Assembly (NCBI GenBank): GCA_965249965.1
Contig: OZ252262.1
Location: 992,001 to 1,056,000, forward strand
Length of the DNA stretch: 64,000 bases
Origin: HXMU1420-13 sp965249965
GTDB lineage: Bacteria; Bacteroidota; Rhodothermia; Balneolales; Balneolaceae
Direction: 5' to 3'
In this document: positions 16,434 through 24,649 of the stretch, in pieces
How positions within the stretch are numbered: the stretch's first letter is position 1
Layout: every line of letters begins with the position of its first letter
Translations under genes and position numbers: made by a program
The notes under the pieces: generated by a model
Databases searched by the model: none
Told to the model about the DNA's origin: nothing
The model's input: the letters and a program-made list of their open reading frames with translations, nothing else

Positions 16434-17006
16434 CTATTTAATGGTTTCAATCAAGATTCCATCCTCATAACGTTCTTGTTTCAATAAATTGCCTTCTTGA
16501 TCGTATTTATATGCCATTCCATCAACCCGATTAACTATTGTATTATAATTGTATTGATATTTGAGTTGTCCATTGAGGTAATATTCTTTAACTGTATGTG
16601 AATTATCATTCCATATAAGATCGAATGCCAAAAAGATTGAATCATTTTCAGTTTTCTGAAAGTGTTCTAAATATTTGATTCCATTTTCGTCTTCAGATAT
16701 TTCGTTTTTACTAAACCAAACCCAATTACCTTCTTTATCATAAATATCAACACGGATTTGTTTTCCATTATCATAGAATTCTTTTCTGGCCAGCTCATCG
16801 TTTATTTTAAAATACCAGTTTACTTCACCAGTATAAGGGTCGCCATTAGAATCAAAATACGTTCCCCAATGGGAGCCTCTAGGTGATTTATTTTCAGCGA
16901 TGAAGGATAGGTACTCATTCTCAGTATAAATCTCAATTGGATGACCAGCGTTATTAGTACAACTGTTTAAAAGTATTAGCCCGAAGAAAAAAAAATAAGG
17001 TCTCAT
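16434..17006 (-). CDS. YwqK/MORN_2-repeat lipoprotein, third copy
   Basis: 190 aa from the ATG at 17004-17006 (MRPYFFFFGLILLNSCTN, lipobox LNSC); an upstream ATG at 17022-17024 adds six residues and is less likely. YwqK-like repeats: TYFDSNGDPYTGEVNWYF, EFYDNGKQIRVDIYDKEG, EYYLNGQLKYQYNY, YKYDQEGNLLKQERYEDG. It is the third member of the lipoprotein family in 3.3 kb, on the opposite strand from the first two and 44 bases upstream of the transglycosylase gene, with which it may be co-transcribed. Confidence 0.82.
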   Translation of the reverse strand: MRPYFFFFGLILLNSCTNNAGHPIEIYTENEYLSFIAENKSPRGSHWGTYFDSNGDPYTGEVNWYFKINDELARKEFYDNGKQIRVDIYDKEGNWVWFSKNEISEDENGIKYLEHFQKTENDSIFLAFDLIWNDNSHTVKEYYLNGQLKYQYNYNTIVNRVDGMAYKYDQEGNLLKQERYEDGILIETIK

Positions 17007-17231
17007 TATACAGATAGCATTCATTTAGTCGATTTAGAATAATATTGAATCAATAAATACACAACTAAGTTACTGATATAATTGAAATGTAATAATTCTG
17101 ATGAGTACTTGAGGAGCACTCGAACTTCATCCACAAAACTCTTACCTTATCGAGCCTTCAAAATCCAAGAGTTTCCTGTTTCTGATTTAGAGGAAGGCAA
17201 GCGAACTACAAACTATTATCAATAAGAAATC

Positions 17232-18650
17232 ATGGCTAAAGAATTTGATGTATGTGTGATTGGCTCCGGTCCCGGCGGTTATGTTGCGGCGATCCGAGCT
17301 TCTCAACTGGGTTTTAAAACTGCAATTGTAGAGAAGAGACATTTAGGCGGTGTATGTTTGAATATTGGCTGTATTCCGACAAAAGCGTTGTTGCGGTCAG
17401 CTGAAGTATTGGAATCGATTCAGCATGCCGACGATTATGGTATTTCTGTTGGCGATGTGAAGCCTGATTTTGATGGTATCGTGAAAAGAAGTCGCGGTGT
17501 TGCGAACAAGATGAGCAAAGGTGTTCAATTCTTGATGAAAGCAAACAAGATTGACGTGTTCATGGGAGCTGGCTCATTCAAATCAAAAACAGAATTGGCT
17601 GTTAAGGATGATTCCGGCAAGGAAATTGATAGCATCAAATCGAAGTATTTCATCATCGCGACAGGTGCTCGTCCACGGGAACTTCCAAGCTTAAAGATTG
17701 ATGGCGAAATGATCATCGATTCTGAAAGAGCGATGACCATGGAAAAGCAGCCAAAGAAAATGGTGATTGTTGGTGCCGGCGCTATCGGTGTTGAATTTGC
17801 TTATTTCTATAACACACTTGGAACAGAAGTGGTATTGGTTGAGCTGCAAAAAACATTGGTTCCAATCGAGGACAAAGATGTTGGCCGCGAGCTTGGAAAG
17901 ATTTACAAGAAAAAAGGAATGACCATCCTTACCGAAAGCACAGTTGAGAAAGTTGCTAAGAAAGGAAAAGGTGTTGAAGTAACCGTTAAAACTAAGAAAG
18001 GCGAAGAGAAAATCGATGCTGATGTAGTTCTTTCTGCAGTTGGTGTTACCGGAAATGTTGAAGGAATTGGCCTAGAAGATATCGGAGTGAAAATCGAGCG
18101 TGGTGCGATTGTGGTTGATAAGTCGACCTATTCAACAGGTGTGGAAGGTATTTACGCTATCGGTGATATCATCGGAGCTCCATGGTTGGCGCATAAAGCA
18201 TCTCACGAAGCTACAGTTTTAGCTGAGCAATTAGCGGGCTTGTCACCAAAGCCAATAAATTATGAGAACATCCCAGGATGTACTTATTGTGAGCCTCAAG
18301 TTGCATCTGTTGGATTAACTGAAGAAGCAGCCAAAGAAGCCGGTTATGATGTGAAAGTTGGGAAGTTCCCGCTTTCTGCTAGCGGAAAAGCTACAGCTCT
18401 TGGTCACGAAGAAGGATTTGTGAAGGTAGTGTTTGATGCAAAATATGGCGAATGGTTAGGCTGCCACATGATCGGGTTTGGTGTAACAGAAATGATCGCT
18501 GAAGCAGTGGTTGCGCGTGATCTTGAAACGACCGGTCATGAAATTATCAGTGCCGTTCACCCTCACCCGACTCTTTCAGAGGCCGTGATGGAAGCAGTTG
18601 CCGAAGCATACAACGAAGGTGTTCACTTAGGAACACCGGTTAAGAAATAA
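17232..18650 (+). CDS. lpdA: Dihydrolipoyl dehydrogenase (E3)
   Basis: 472 aa. FAD motif VIGSGPGGYVAAIRASQLG, redox-active disulfide GGVCLNIGCIPTKAL (Cys42/Cys47), NAD motif VIVGAGAIGVEFAYFYNTLG, YAIGDI(I)G, and the C-terminal HPHPTLSEAVMEA with the catalytic His-Glu pair of the partner subunit. It reoxidises dihydrolipoamide on E2 subunits or GcvH with NAD+. lipB and lipA follow, so the enzyme that uses the cofactor sits with the genes that build it. A repeat element and a terminator lie between it and lipB. An 8-bp inverted repeat (AAACTCTT 17136-17143 / AAGAGTTT 17167-17174) lies upstream, of unknown meaning. Confidence 0.97.
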   Translation: MAKEFDVCVIGSGPGGYVAAIRASQLGFKTAIVEKRHLGGVCLNIGCIPTKALLRSAEVLESIQHADDYGISVGDVKPDFDGIVKRSRGVANKMSKGVQFLMKANKIDVFMGAGSFKSKTELAVKDDSGKEIDSIKSKYFIIATGARPRELPSLKIDGEMIIDSERAMTMEKQPKKMVIVGAGAIGVEFAYFYNTLGTEVVLVELQKTLVPIEDKDVGRELGKIYKKKGMTILTESTVEKVAKKGKGVEVTVKTKKGEEKIDADVVLSAVGVTGNVEGIGLEDIGVKIERGAIVVDKSTYSTGVEGIYAIGDIIGAPWLAHKASHEATVLAEQLAGLSPKPINYENIPGCTYCEPQVASVGLTEEAAKEAGYDVKVGKFPLSASGKATALGHEEGFVKVVFDAKYGEWLGCHMIGFGVTEMIAEAVVARDLETTGHEIISAVHPHPTLSEAVMEAVAEAYNEGVHLGTPVKK

Positions 18651-18659
18651 CGAAGCATA

Positions 18660-18723
18660 GTCATCCCGGACTTGATCCGGGATCTGTGATTGGTACAGAT
18701 GCTGAATCAAGTTCAGCATGACA
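18660..18723. repeat. REP-like palindromic element, paired inverted copies
   Basis: Two 26-base units in inverted orientation. Unit 1 is 18660-18685 (GTCATCCCGGACTTGATCC then GGGATCT). Unit 2 is 18698-18723, whose reverse complement reads GTCATGCTGAACTTGATTC then AGCATCT. Both share GTCAT, the core ACTTGAT and ATCT. The hairpin arms differ but stay self-complementary (CCCGG/CCGGG versus GCTGAA/TTCAGC). This is the pattern of dispersed REP/BIME-type sequences found between genes in many bacteria. Confidence 0.85.
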
Positions 18724-18735
18724 ACTATTTTATGT

Positions 18736-18761
18736 GGCTCCCAAATTGGGAGCCATTTTTG
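18736..18761 (+). terminator. Rho-independent terminator after lpdA
   Basis: GGCTCCC (18736-18742), loop AAATT, GGGAGCC (18748-18754), then ATTTTTGT. It lies 5 bases before the lipB ATG, so lpdA transcription would largely stop here unless there is read-through. Confidence 0.8.
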
Positions 18762-18765
18762 TCTG

Positions 18766-19491
18766 ATGAACAATAAAACTGTCCAACTTTACGATTTAGA
18801 AAACGGCTCGTACCAACCAGTTTGGGATTTGCAGCGGACTGTTCAGGAAAAGCTGATTGAAGAGAAAAGAGCGGAATCGAAAGGGGAGTTTGAAGGTATT
18901 AGAAAAGATGATGCACTTTTGCTTGTGGAACATCCCCATGTGTACACATTAGGCAAAAGTGGCGCAGAAGAAAACATGCTTCGTTCAATGCTCGAGCTTC
19001 AAAGGCTTTCTGCTGAGTTTGTGAAAATCGATCGAGGTGGTGATATCACCTATCATGGACCGGGACAAATTGTGGGTTACCCTATTCTGGATTTAGATCG
19101 TCATTTCACAGATATCCACAAATACCTTCGTTTTCTTGAAGAGATTCTGATCAAAGTTTGTGCCGATTATGGACTTGAAGCCGGTCGAATTGAAGGCTTA
19201 ACCGGTGTATGGATTGGCGAAGAAAAGATTGCCGCTCTCGGGATCCGATCATCACGATGGGTAACCATGCATGGGTTCGCGTTTAACGTAAATACAGATT
19301 TGAGCTATTTTGAACACATTGTTCCATGTGGAATTTCAGACAAAGCAGTGACAAGTTTGAAGGCACAATTGGGTAAAGAGATTGATCAAAACGAAGTAAA
19401 GGAAAGAATCGTTACTCACTTCGAAGAGGTATTCGATGTTGCCATAAAACCCTCCGGTGGCTGGCAAGAACTAGAGCAATATTTTTCGTAA
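18766..19491 (+). CDS. lipB: Octanoyl-[ACP]:protein N-octanoyltransferase LipB
   Basis: 241 aa from ATG 18766 (MNNKTVQLYDLENGSYQPVW). LipB motifs: LLLVEHPHVYTLGKSG, FVKIDRGGDITYHGPGQIVGYPI, IAALGIRSSRWVTMHGFAFNV, and HIVPCGISDKAVTSL, whose Cys forms the acyl intermediate; the Lys in ALGIRSS-type enzymes is replaced in the usual way by family variation. It transfers octanoate from ACP to lipoyl domains. A longer frame from 18718 runs through the terminator and is rejected. Confidence 0.95.
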   Translation: MNNKTVQLYDLENGSYQPVWDLQRTVQEKLIEEKRAESKGEFEGIRKDDALLLVEHPHVYTLGKSGAEENMLRSMLELQRLSAEFVKIDRGGDITYHGPGQIVGYPILDLDRHFTDIHKYLRFLEEILIKVCADYGLEAGRIEGLTGVWIGEEKIAALGIRSSRWVTMHGFAFNVNTDLSYFEHIVPCGISDKAVTSLKAQLGKEIDQNEVKERIVTHFEEVFDVAIKPSGGWQELEQYFS

Positions 19492-19499
19492 TTTTTAAA

Positions 19500-19599
19500 G
19501 TCATTCAGAGTCCTGATTTATCAGGGCGAAGAATCTGCACAATGAATTGTAACTCATGAAAGCGACTTGTAGATCCATCGCTTTCGCTTTGGATGACAA
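19500..19599. repeat. Degenerate REP-like element pair between lipB and lipA
   Basis: The left end reads GTCATTCAGAGTCCTGAT, then TTATCAGGGCGAAGAATCTGC. The right end, reverse-complemented, reads GTCATCCAAAGCGAAAGCGA then TGGATCTAC. Both have GTCATYCAxAG...GxATCTxC, so they are inverted, diverged copies of one unit of the type often found in Bacteroidota intergenic spaces. Internal complementary arms (CCTGATTTATCAGG; AAAGCGA/TCGCTTT) can form hairpins. It is related in layout to the element 800 bases upstream. Confidence 0.7.
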
Positions 19600-19610
19600 G
19601 AGATAAAAAC

Positions 19611-20486
19611 ATGATTAAAGAACTTCAAATAGTAGAGAAAAAGTCGAAGCAACGTCGGCCGGATTGGCTACGTGTGAAGCTTCCATCAGGAGAGAAATTC
19701 AAGGAAGTACTCGACACGATTAATGAGAATAAACTAAACACAGTTTGTTCTGAAGCGAGATGCCCAAATATGGGAGAATGTTGGGGCGCTGGTACAGCAA
19801 CCTTCATGCTCCTCGGCGATGTTTGTACAAGATCGTGTGCATTTTGCGCCGTTAAAACGGGTCGACCACCAGCCGATTTGGATTGGGATGAACCACGACG
19901 TGTTGCGGATGCAGCCGCTAAGATGAAATTGAAACATGTGGTACTAACTTCCATCAATCGAGATGATAGAAAAGATGGCGGAGCACCAATTTTTGCTGCA
20001 ACTCATACTGCACTTAGAGAAGCTATACCGGGAGTAACCATAGAATCTTTGATTCCGGATTTTAAAGGAGATTGGGATACGTTACAAATAGTGTTGGACA
20101 CTCCTCCTGAAGTGTTGAGTCATAATTTAGAGACTGTTCCAAATAAATATCGTCGAGTTCGTCCACAGGCACGATATGAGCGCTCACTTGAATTATTACT
20201 TCGCACTAAAGAAGCAGGAGTTAAATCGAAAACCGGAATCATGGTTGGCTTAGGTGAAACCCGGGAAGAAGTGATTGAATTAATGCAGGATTGTGTGGAT
20301 CATAAAGTTGACGTGCTCACTATAGGGCAATACATGCAGCCTACAAAAATGCATCACCCGGTGCTAGATTGGGTTCACCCTGATCAATTTGCGGAATACA
20401 AAGAAATTGGAGAAAAACTAGGAATTGGCCATGTAGAAAGTGGCCCGTTGGTGCGTTCATCATATCATGCAGAACGCCACGTTTAA
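19611..20486 (+). CDS. lipA: Lipoyl synthase LipA (radical SAM)
   Basis: 291 aa from ATG 19611. Auxiliary cluster ligands are Cys46, Cys51 and Cys57 (VCSEARCPNMGECWG). Radical-SAM ligands are Cys72, Cys76 and Cys79 (CTRSCAFCAVKTG). The C-terminal RSSYHA holds the conserved Ser ligand. It inserts two sulfurs into octanoyl-lipoyl domains made by LipB. One conserved motif reads TSINRDD where TSVDRDD is usual. An in-frame ATG at 19593 lies inside the repeat element and is less likely. plsY follows after 35 bases. Confidence 0.96.
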   Translation: MIKELQIVEKKSKQRRPDWLRVKLPSGEKFKEVLDTINENKLNTVCSEARCPNMGECWGAGTATFMLLGDVCTRSCAFCAVKTGRPPADLDWDEPRRVADAAAKMKLKHVVLTSINRDDRKDGGAPIFAATHTALREAIPGVTIESLIPDFKGDWDTLQIVLDTPPEVLSHNLETVPNKYRRVRPQARYERSLELLLRTKEAGVKSKTGIMVGLGETREEVIELMQDCVDHKVDVLTIGQYMQPTKMHHPVLDWVHPDQFAEYKEIGEKLGIGHVESGPLVRSSYHAERHV

Positions 20487-20521
20487 GCTCTGCTAAACGT
20501 AAATATTGAAAATTTAACATC

Positions 20522-21223
20522 ATGCTATCTACGCTAACCGTACTGCTTATCAGTTATGTGCTTGGTTCTATTCCATCAGCCATTTGGGTTGGTAAAGCAT
20601 ACAAAGGCATTGATGTACGTGAGCACGGTAGTGGAAATGCAGGAACTACAAATACCTTTCGGGTTTTAGGGGTTCCGGCTGGTATAACCGTTTTTTCCAT
20701 GGATTTTATGAAGGGATTTATTCCTTCGTTTTGGTTGAGCGTTATGGCATTCGACTTGTTTTCCGGACCACTTGCTCCCCCGGCCTGGGATGTTGAAGCA
20801 TTTCTAAAAATTGCATGTGGTTTATTTGCAGTAATCGGTCACATGTATCCAATCTTTGCAAAGTTCAAAGGGGGTAAAGGAGCTGCAACTGCCTGCGGCA
20901 TGCTTTTTGGGGTTGAGCCCGTTTCCATAGCTATTTCTTTCGTGATGTTTGGACTAATTATTTTTATAACTAAATATGTTTCTCTTGCATCAATAACGGC
21001 AACCTTGTTGTATCCGATTAACTTGTTGGTGATGCGATATGCTCTTGATATCGAAATAGATGGTAGTATTATTGTTTTTGCCATAATTGTAGCTGCTGGT
21101 ATTATTTATCGCCATCGCTCAAATATCCAGCGTTTGAAAGATGGCACAGAAAGCCAGGTTGGAAAAAGCAAGCCTAAACCAGATGCTGATCAGGAAATTC
21201 AGACCGAAAAGGTACAGATATGA
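20522..21223 (+). CDS. plsY: Glycerol-3-phosphate acyltransferase PlsY
   Basis: 233 aa, about five TM helices. PlsY motifs: YVLGSIPSAIWVGK, DVREHGSGNAGTTNTFRVLG, AVIGHMYPIFAKFKGGKGAAT, and YRHRSNIQRLKDGTE. It acylates glycerol-3-phosphate with acyl-phosphate in the inner membrane, the first step of phosphatidic acid synthesis. A hydrophilic tail of about 20 residues follows the last motif. Its stop overlaps the gpsA ATG by 4 bases, so G3P production and its use are encoded in one coupled unit. Confidence 0.95.
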   Translation: MLSTLTVLLISYVLGSIPSAIWVGKAYKGIDVREHGSGNAGTTNTFRVLGVPAGITVFSMDFMKGFIPSFWLSVMAFDLFSGPLAPPAWDVEAFLKIACGLFAVIGHMYPIFAKFKGGKGAATACGMLFGVEPVSIAISFVMFGLIIFITKYVSLASITATLLYPINLLVMRYALDIEIDGSIIVFAIIVAAGIIYRHRSNIQRLKDGTESQVGKSKPKPDADQEIQTEKVQI

Positions 21224-22230
21224 GGAATGTAACAATCGTGGGTGCAGGAAGTTTTGGAACGGCACTTGCAACCGTATTAGATACAGCGGGTAATAATGTG
21301 CAAATTTGGGCCAGAGAGCCTGAAGTAGTAGAATCAATCAATTCGAAGCATAAAAATCCGGCATACCTAACAGATCTTGAATTACCCGAATCGATAAAAG
21401 CATATAATGATCTTGAACAGTGTTTGCGATCACAGGATATAATCGTTTTTGCAACTCCATCTCACACTCTTAGAGAAATTGCTGCACGAATCAAGCCATG
21501 TTTAGATGGACATGAAATTCTCGTCACGGTTTCTAAAGGCATCGAAAATGATACATTTAAAACGATGTCTCAGATTTTGGTAGAAGTGATGGAAGGCGTA
21601 ACCTACGAAGACAATATCGGGGTACTTTATGGTCCATCGCATGCCGAAGAAGTAGCGATGCTTCGTCCCACAACAGTGGTAGCTGCCGCATATTCTAGCC
21701 GCACAACTCGAGTAATTCAGGAAGCATTTTTAACCCCAATGTTCCGTGTTTATGCAAATAATGACGTTATTGGGGTAGAAATTGGCGGTTCTGTAAAAAA
21801 TATCATGGCAATTGCAGCGGGTGTTATTGATGGTGCCCAATTAGGCGATAATGCAAAAGCAGCTTTGATTACAAGAGGACTGCATGAGATGAAGAGAATG
21901 GGAAGTATGATGGGGGCTCATCCTGATACTTTTTCCGGATTAACCGGTATGGGTGATTTGATTGTAACCTGTACATCGGCTCACAGCCGAAACAGATATG
22001 TTGGCCAACAAATTGGGAAGGGTCAAAAGCTGGATGAAATTATCAAGAGTATGAATATGGTTGCAGAAGGTATCAAGACAACCAAATCAGTTCATGATTG
22101 GGCAGTGAAAAATCAAGTTGAAATGCCTATAACCGAAGCGGTGTACCATGTGCTATTTGATGGCGAAGATCCCGCGGACGCCCTACAACGTTTAATGAAT
22201 AGAGATCCAAAGGACGAAATTATCATCTAA
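21220..22230 (+). CDS. gpsA: NAD(P)-dependent glycerol-3-phosphate dehydrogenase
   Basis: 336 aa. NAD(P) motif TIVGAGSFGTALATVL at the N-terminus, VSKGIEND, GVLYGPSHAEEVA, EIGGSVKNIMAIAAGVIDG (catalytic Lys), RGLHEMKRMG and the signature FSGLTGMGDLIVTCTSAHSRN. It reduces dihydroxyacetone phosphate to sn-glycerol-3-phosphate for phospholipid synthesis. It overlaps plsY by 4 bases (ATGA), a common coupled pair. Confidence 0.97.
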   Translation: MRNVTIVGAGSFGTALATVLDTAGNNVQIWAREPEVVESINSKHKNPAYLTDLELPESIKAYNDLEQCLRSQDIIVFATPSHTLREIAARIKPCLDGHEILVTVSKGIENDTFKTMSQILVEVMEGVTYEDNIGVLYGPSHAEEVAMLRPTTVVAAAYSSRTTRVIQEAFLTPMFRVYANNDVIGVEIGGSVKNIMAIAAGVIDGAQLGDNAKAALITRGLHEMKRMGSMMGAHPDTFSGLTGMGDLIVTCTSAHSRNRYVGQQIGKGQKLDEIIKSMNMVAEGIKTTKSVHDWAVKNQVEMPITEAVYHVLFDGEDPADALQRLMNRDPKDEIII

Positions 22231-22254
22231 CCGGCTAGTTGATAGAGAAAGTGT

Positions 22255-22950
22255 ATGAAAGACGAAATGAGTTTTTATCTGCAGCATACGGGAAATATGC
22301 CCCTGAGCACTATGGGAAAACAAGACTTGAAAAACCTGATTGCAACGGGTGAAAGTTCATTTCTTGAGTTTAAACATAAAGTTGCTTCACCTGAAAAAAT
22401 TGCCCGTGAAATAGCAGCTTTTGCAAACGCCCATGGAGGTACAATTTTAATTGGCGTTGCAGACAATGGCGAAATTGTTGGCACTGAAAGTTACATGGAA
22501 GAAGAATTCTGGCTAAATCAAGCTGCTGAGTTGTGTATACCGGAGATTGAAATGCATATGGAATTATTGAATGTGGGTAACAAAGACGTAATTGTTATTG
22601 AAGTGCCTGAAGCAGAAATAAAACCCATTTATGTGAAAGGAAATAACCGCCGTAAAGTTTTTATCCGGCAAGAAGACGAAAGCCAATTAGCCAGCGAAGA
22701 TTTGATTGAAGTATTAAAAAAAGGAGCAGAAGAAGAAGGTGTTACTTTTGAATTTGGAGAAAATGAACGTCTCTTATTTAGATTTTTAAACGAATACAGC
22801 GACATCACAGTAGAGCGCTTCAGTACGATTATCAATACTACTACCTACACAGCAGCTAAGATTTTAGTAAATCTGGTAAGTGTAGGTGTGTTAGATTTAT
22901 TTGAAAAGGATGGGGTTGCCCATTATACTTTATCCAAGAAAAGTGCGTAA
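22255..22950 (+). CDS. AlbA_2 (Schlafen-like) domain putative DNA-binding protein
   Basis: 231 aa. Residues about 25-145 match AlbA_2/Schlafen-type domains: ESSFLEFKHK(V), IAREIAAFANAHGGTILIGVADNGEIVG, IEVPEAEIKPIYVKG, VFIRQEDESQLAS. The rest (about 155-231) looks like a winged-helix or MarR-like unit (NEYSDITVERFSTIINTTTYTAAKILVNLVSVGVLDL). It is probably a transcriptional regulator or nucleic-acid-binding protein; the target is unknown. It lies between gpsA (24 bases) and the A-type Fe-S carrier gene. Confidence 0.85.
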   Translation: MKDEMSFYLQHTGNMPLSTMGKQDLKNLIATGESSFLEFKHKVASPEKIAREIAAFANAHGGTILIGVADNGEIVGTESYMEEEFWLNQAAELCIPEIEMHMELLNVGNKDVIVIEVPEAEIKPIYVKGNNRRKVFIRQEDESQLASEDLIEVLKKGAEEEGVTFEFGENERLLFRFLNEYSDITVERFSTIINTTTYTAAKILVNLVSVGVLDLFEKDGVAHYTLSKKSA

Positions 22951-22961
22951 TATTGGTTGAT

Positions 22962-23390
22962 ATGAGAGATCAAGAAGAAAATTTAGACGATGTAATTTCT
23001 TCCTTATTGGATGATTTCGTTGATGAAGAATCAATCGAGGAAGAAGTGCATGAATTAACTGGGGAGCCAGTTACACTTACCGAAAGAGCGGCAAAGCAAG
23101 TTCAAAAGATTAAAGCCGACCATAAAGAGCACTCGAATTTGTATTTACGCGTGGCTGTAGAAGGTGGCGGCTGTTCAGGTTTAAGCTACAAGCTGGGTTT
23201 AGATCATCGAACAGATGAAGATGTGATTTTCGAGAATTTTGGAGTCGAGCTCATTGTTGACGAAAAGCATCTGATGTACTTAGAAGGTATTCAGATTGAT
23301 TATCCGGATGGGCTAGATGCACGCGGGTTTACTTTCGACAATCCAAATGCTGCAGATAACTGTGGCTGTGGAACCAGCTTTTCAATTTAG
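22962..23390 (+). CDS. A-type iron-sulfur cluster carrier (IscA/ErpA/HesB family) with acidic N-terminal extension
   Basis: 142 aa from ATG 22962; an in-frame TTG at 22953 is possible. The core from about residue 35: VTLTERAAKQVQKI, LRVAVEGGGCSGLSYKLG, FTFDNPNAADNCGCGTSFS. The three conserved cysteines (GGGCSG and CGCG) are present. Members carry or scaffold [2Fe-2S]/[4Fe-4S] clusters for apoproteins such as LipA. The first 35 residues are unusually acidic (LDDVISSLLDDFVDEESIEE) and absent from typical 105-110-aa members. Its stop is only 3 bases from the stop of the convergent NDH-2 gene. Confidence 0.92.
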   Translation: MRDQEENLDDVISSLLDDFVDEESIEEEVHELTGEPVTLTERAAKQVQKIKADHKEHSNLYLRVAVEGGGCSGLSYKLGLDHRTDEDVIFENFGVELIVDEKHLMYLEGIQIDYPDGLDARGFTFDNPNAADNCGCGTSFSI

Positions 23391-23393
23391 AAT

Positions 23394-24644
23394 CTACTCT
23401 TCTATTTCTTTGTGCGCAATTAGCCGTACGCCACGTTTAAAGGTGATATAATGCCAAATCCATTCGGCAAATACTCGAAAACGATTGCGGAATCCTATCA
23501 AAAAAAAGACATGAATTACTCCCCAAATCATCCAGGCAACAAAACCGGTTAACTTGAACCCCTTGATGTCGGCTACTGCTTTAGCTCGCCCAATGGTAGC
23601 CATAATTCCTTTATCGGTATAAGAAAAGTTTTTCCGAGGGATGCCTTTTAATTCATTTTTAAGAAGTTTACCCAAAAATTTACCTTGTTGCATGGCCACC
23701 GGTGCTACCCCAACAAGTGGTTTTCCATCTTTATCTTTGGAATGGGCTGCATCACCGATAACAAACATATTTGGTTGTCCAGGGAGTGATAAATCTGGAC
23801 CAACTTTTATTCTTCCTATCCGATCTTTGTCGTCTTCCAGCGAATCTGTAAGGGAAGTGCCGGAGATCCCGGCTGCCCACATAACATTTGGGGTTTCAAT
23901 AAACTGGTTCTTTAATTTTACTCCTTCTTTGGTGATTTCCTGAACAGGCGAGTTCAAGATTACTTGCACACCCATTTTAGTTAAGGTATCCAGCGCGTTT
24001 TGTGACAGACTTTCAGGATAGCCATTTAATACACCGCCGGCAGCCTCGATAAGATATACGGTTGTTTCATTTTTATGAAAGTTGCGATATTCACGCATCA
24101 TGTTTCTTTTGGCTATTTCCGCAATAGACCCGGCCATTTCAACACCCGTTGGTCCGCCACCAATTACTACAAAAGTCAGATAGGGTTTTCGGTCTTCCAG
24201 ATCCGGAGTTTTTTCTGCTTTTTCCAAAGAAAGCAGAATTCTTTCCCGTATTCGAAGCGCGTCATCCAAAGATTTAAGACCGGGCGCAATAGGCTCCCAA
24301 TCCTTATTGCCGAAATAATTGTATTGTGCACCGGTTGCTATCACCAAATAGTCGAAGGGAATAAGGTCACCTTCTGATAATTGAACAACCTGATCTTCTT
24401 TACTTACAGCAACAACTTCACCCAAAATTACCCGAACATTTTTCTGTTTAGAAAAAACGGATCGAATGGGTACGGCAATATCGCCTGGCGACAAAGCGGC
24501 GGTAGCCACTTGATACAACAAAGGCTGAAACAGGTGATGGTTCGATTTATCTATAATAGTGATTTGATAATCAGTGTTAGCTAACGATTTGGCTACATTC
24601 ATCCCGCCAAATCCTCCCCCAATTATCACTAGTTTTTTTGGCAT
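23394..24644 (-). CDS. Type II NADH dehydrogenase-like FAD oxidoreductase
   Basis: 416 aa. FAD motif LVIIGGGFGGMNVAKSLA, HHLFQPLLYQVATAALSPGDIAVPIR (typical of NDH-2), NAD motif FVVIGGGPTGVEMAGSIAEI, NMFVIGDAAH, GVAPVAMQQGKFLG, and a C-terminal membrane-associating helix (FVAWMIWGVIHVFFLIGFRNR). It oxidises NADH and reduces quinone without proton pumping, on the cytoplasmic face of the membrane. It is followed upstream by a two-TM protein gene, 5 bases away, likely co-transcribed. Confidence 0.94.
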   Translation of the reverse strand: MPKKLVIIGGGFGGMNVAKSLANTDYQITIIDKSNHHLFQPLLYQVATAALSPGDIAVPIRSVFSKQKNVRVILGEVVAVSKEDQVVQLSEGDLIPFDYLVIATGAQYNYFGNKDWEPIAPGLKSLDDALRIRERILLSLEKAEKTPDLEDRKPYLTFVVIGGGPTGVEMAGSIAEIAKRNMMREYRNFHKNETTVYLIEAAGGVLNGYPESLSQNALDTLTKMGVQVILNSPVQEITKEGVKLKNQFIETPNVMWAAGISGTSLTDSLEDDKDRIGRIKVGPDLSLPGQPNMFVIGDAAHSKDKDGKPLVGVAPVAMQQGKFLGKLLKNELKGIPRKNFSYTDKGIMATIGRAKAVADIKGFKLTGFVAWMIWGVIHVFFLIGFRNRFRVFAEWIWHYITFKRGVRLIAHKEIEE

Positions 24645-24649
24645 ATCGC

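Noticed and set aside
13768..17006. YwqK-type proteins as toxin-antitoxin systems
   Set aside because: All three have lipoprotein signal peptides and no toxin gene is adjacent; the antitoxin name is a family label.
18660..19599. Repeats as a CRISPR array
   Set aside because: Only inverted, non-identical palindromic units; no direct repeats with regular spacers and no cas genes.
22255..22950. AlbA_2/Schlafen-like protein as a phage-defence gene
   Set aside because: It sits in a housekeeping run next to gpsA and an Fe-S carrier, with no other defence or mobile genes.
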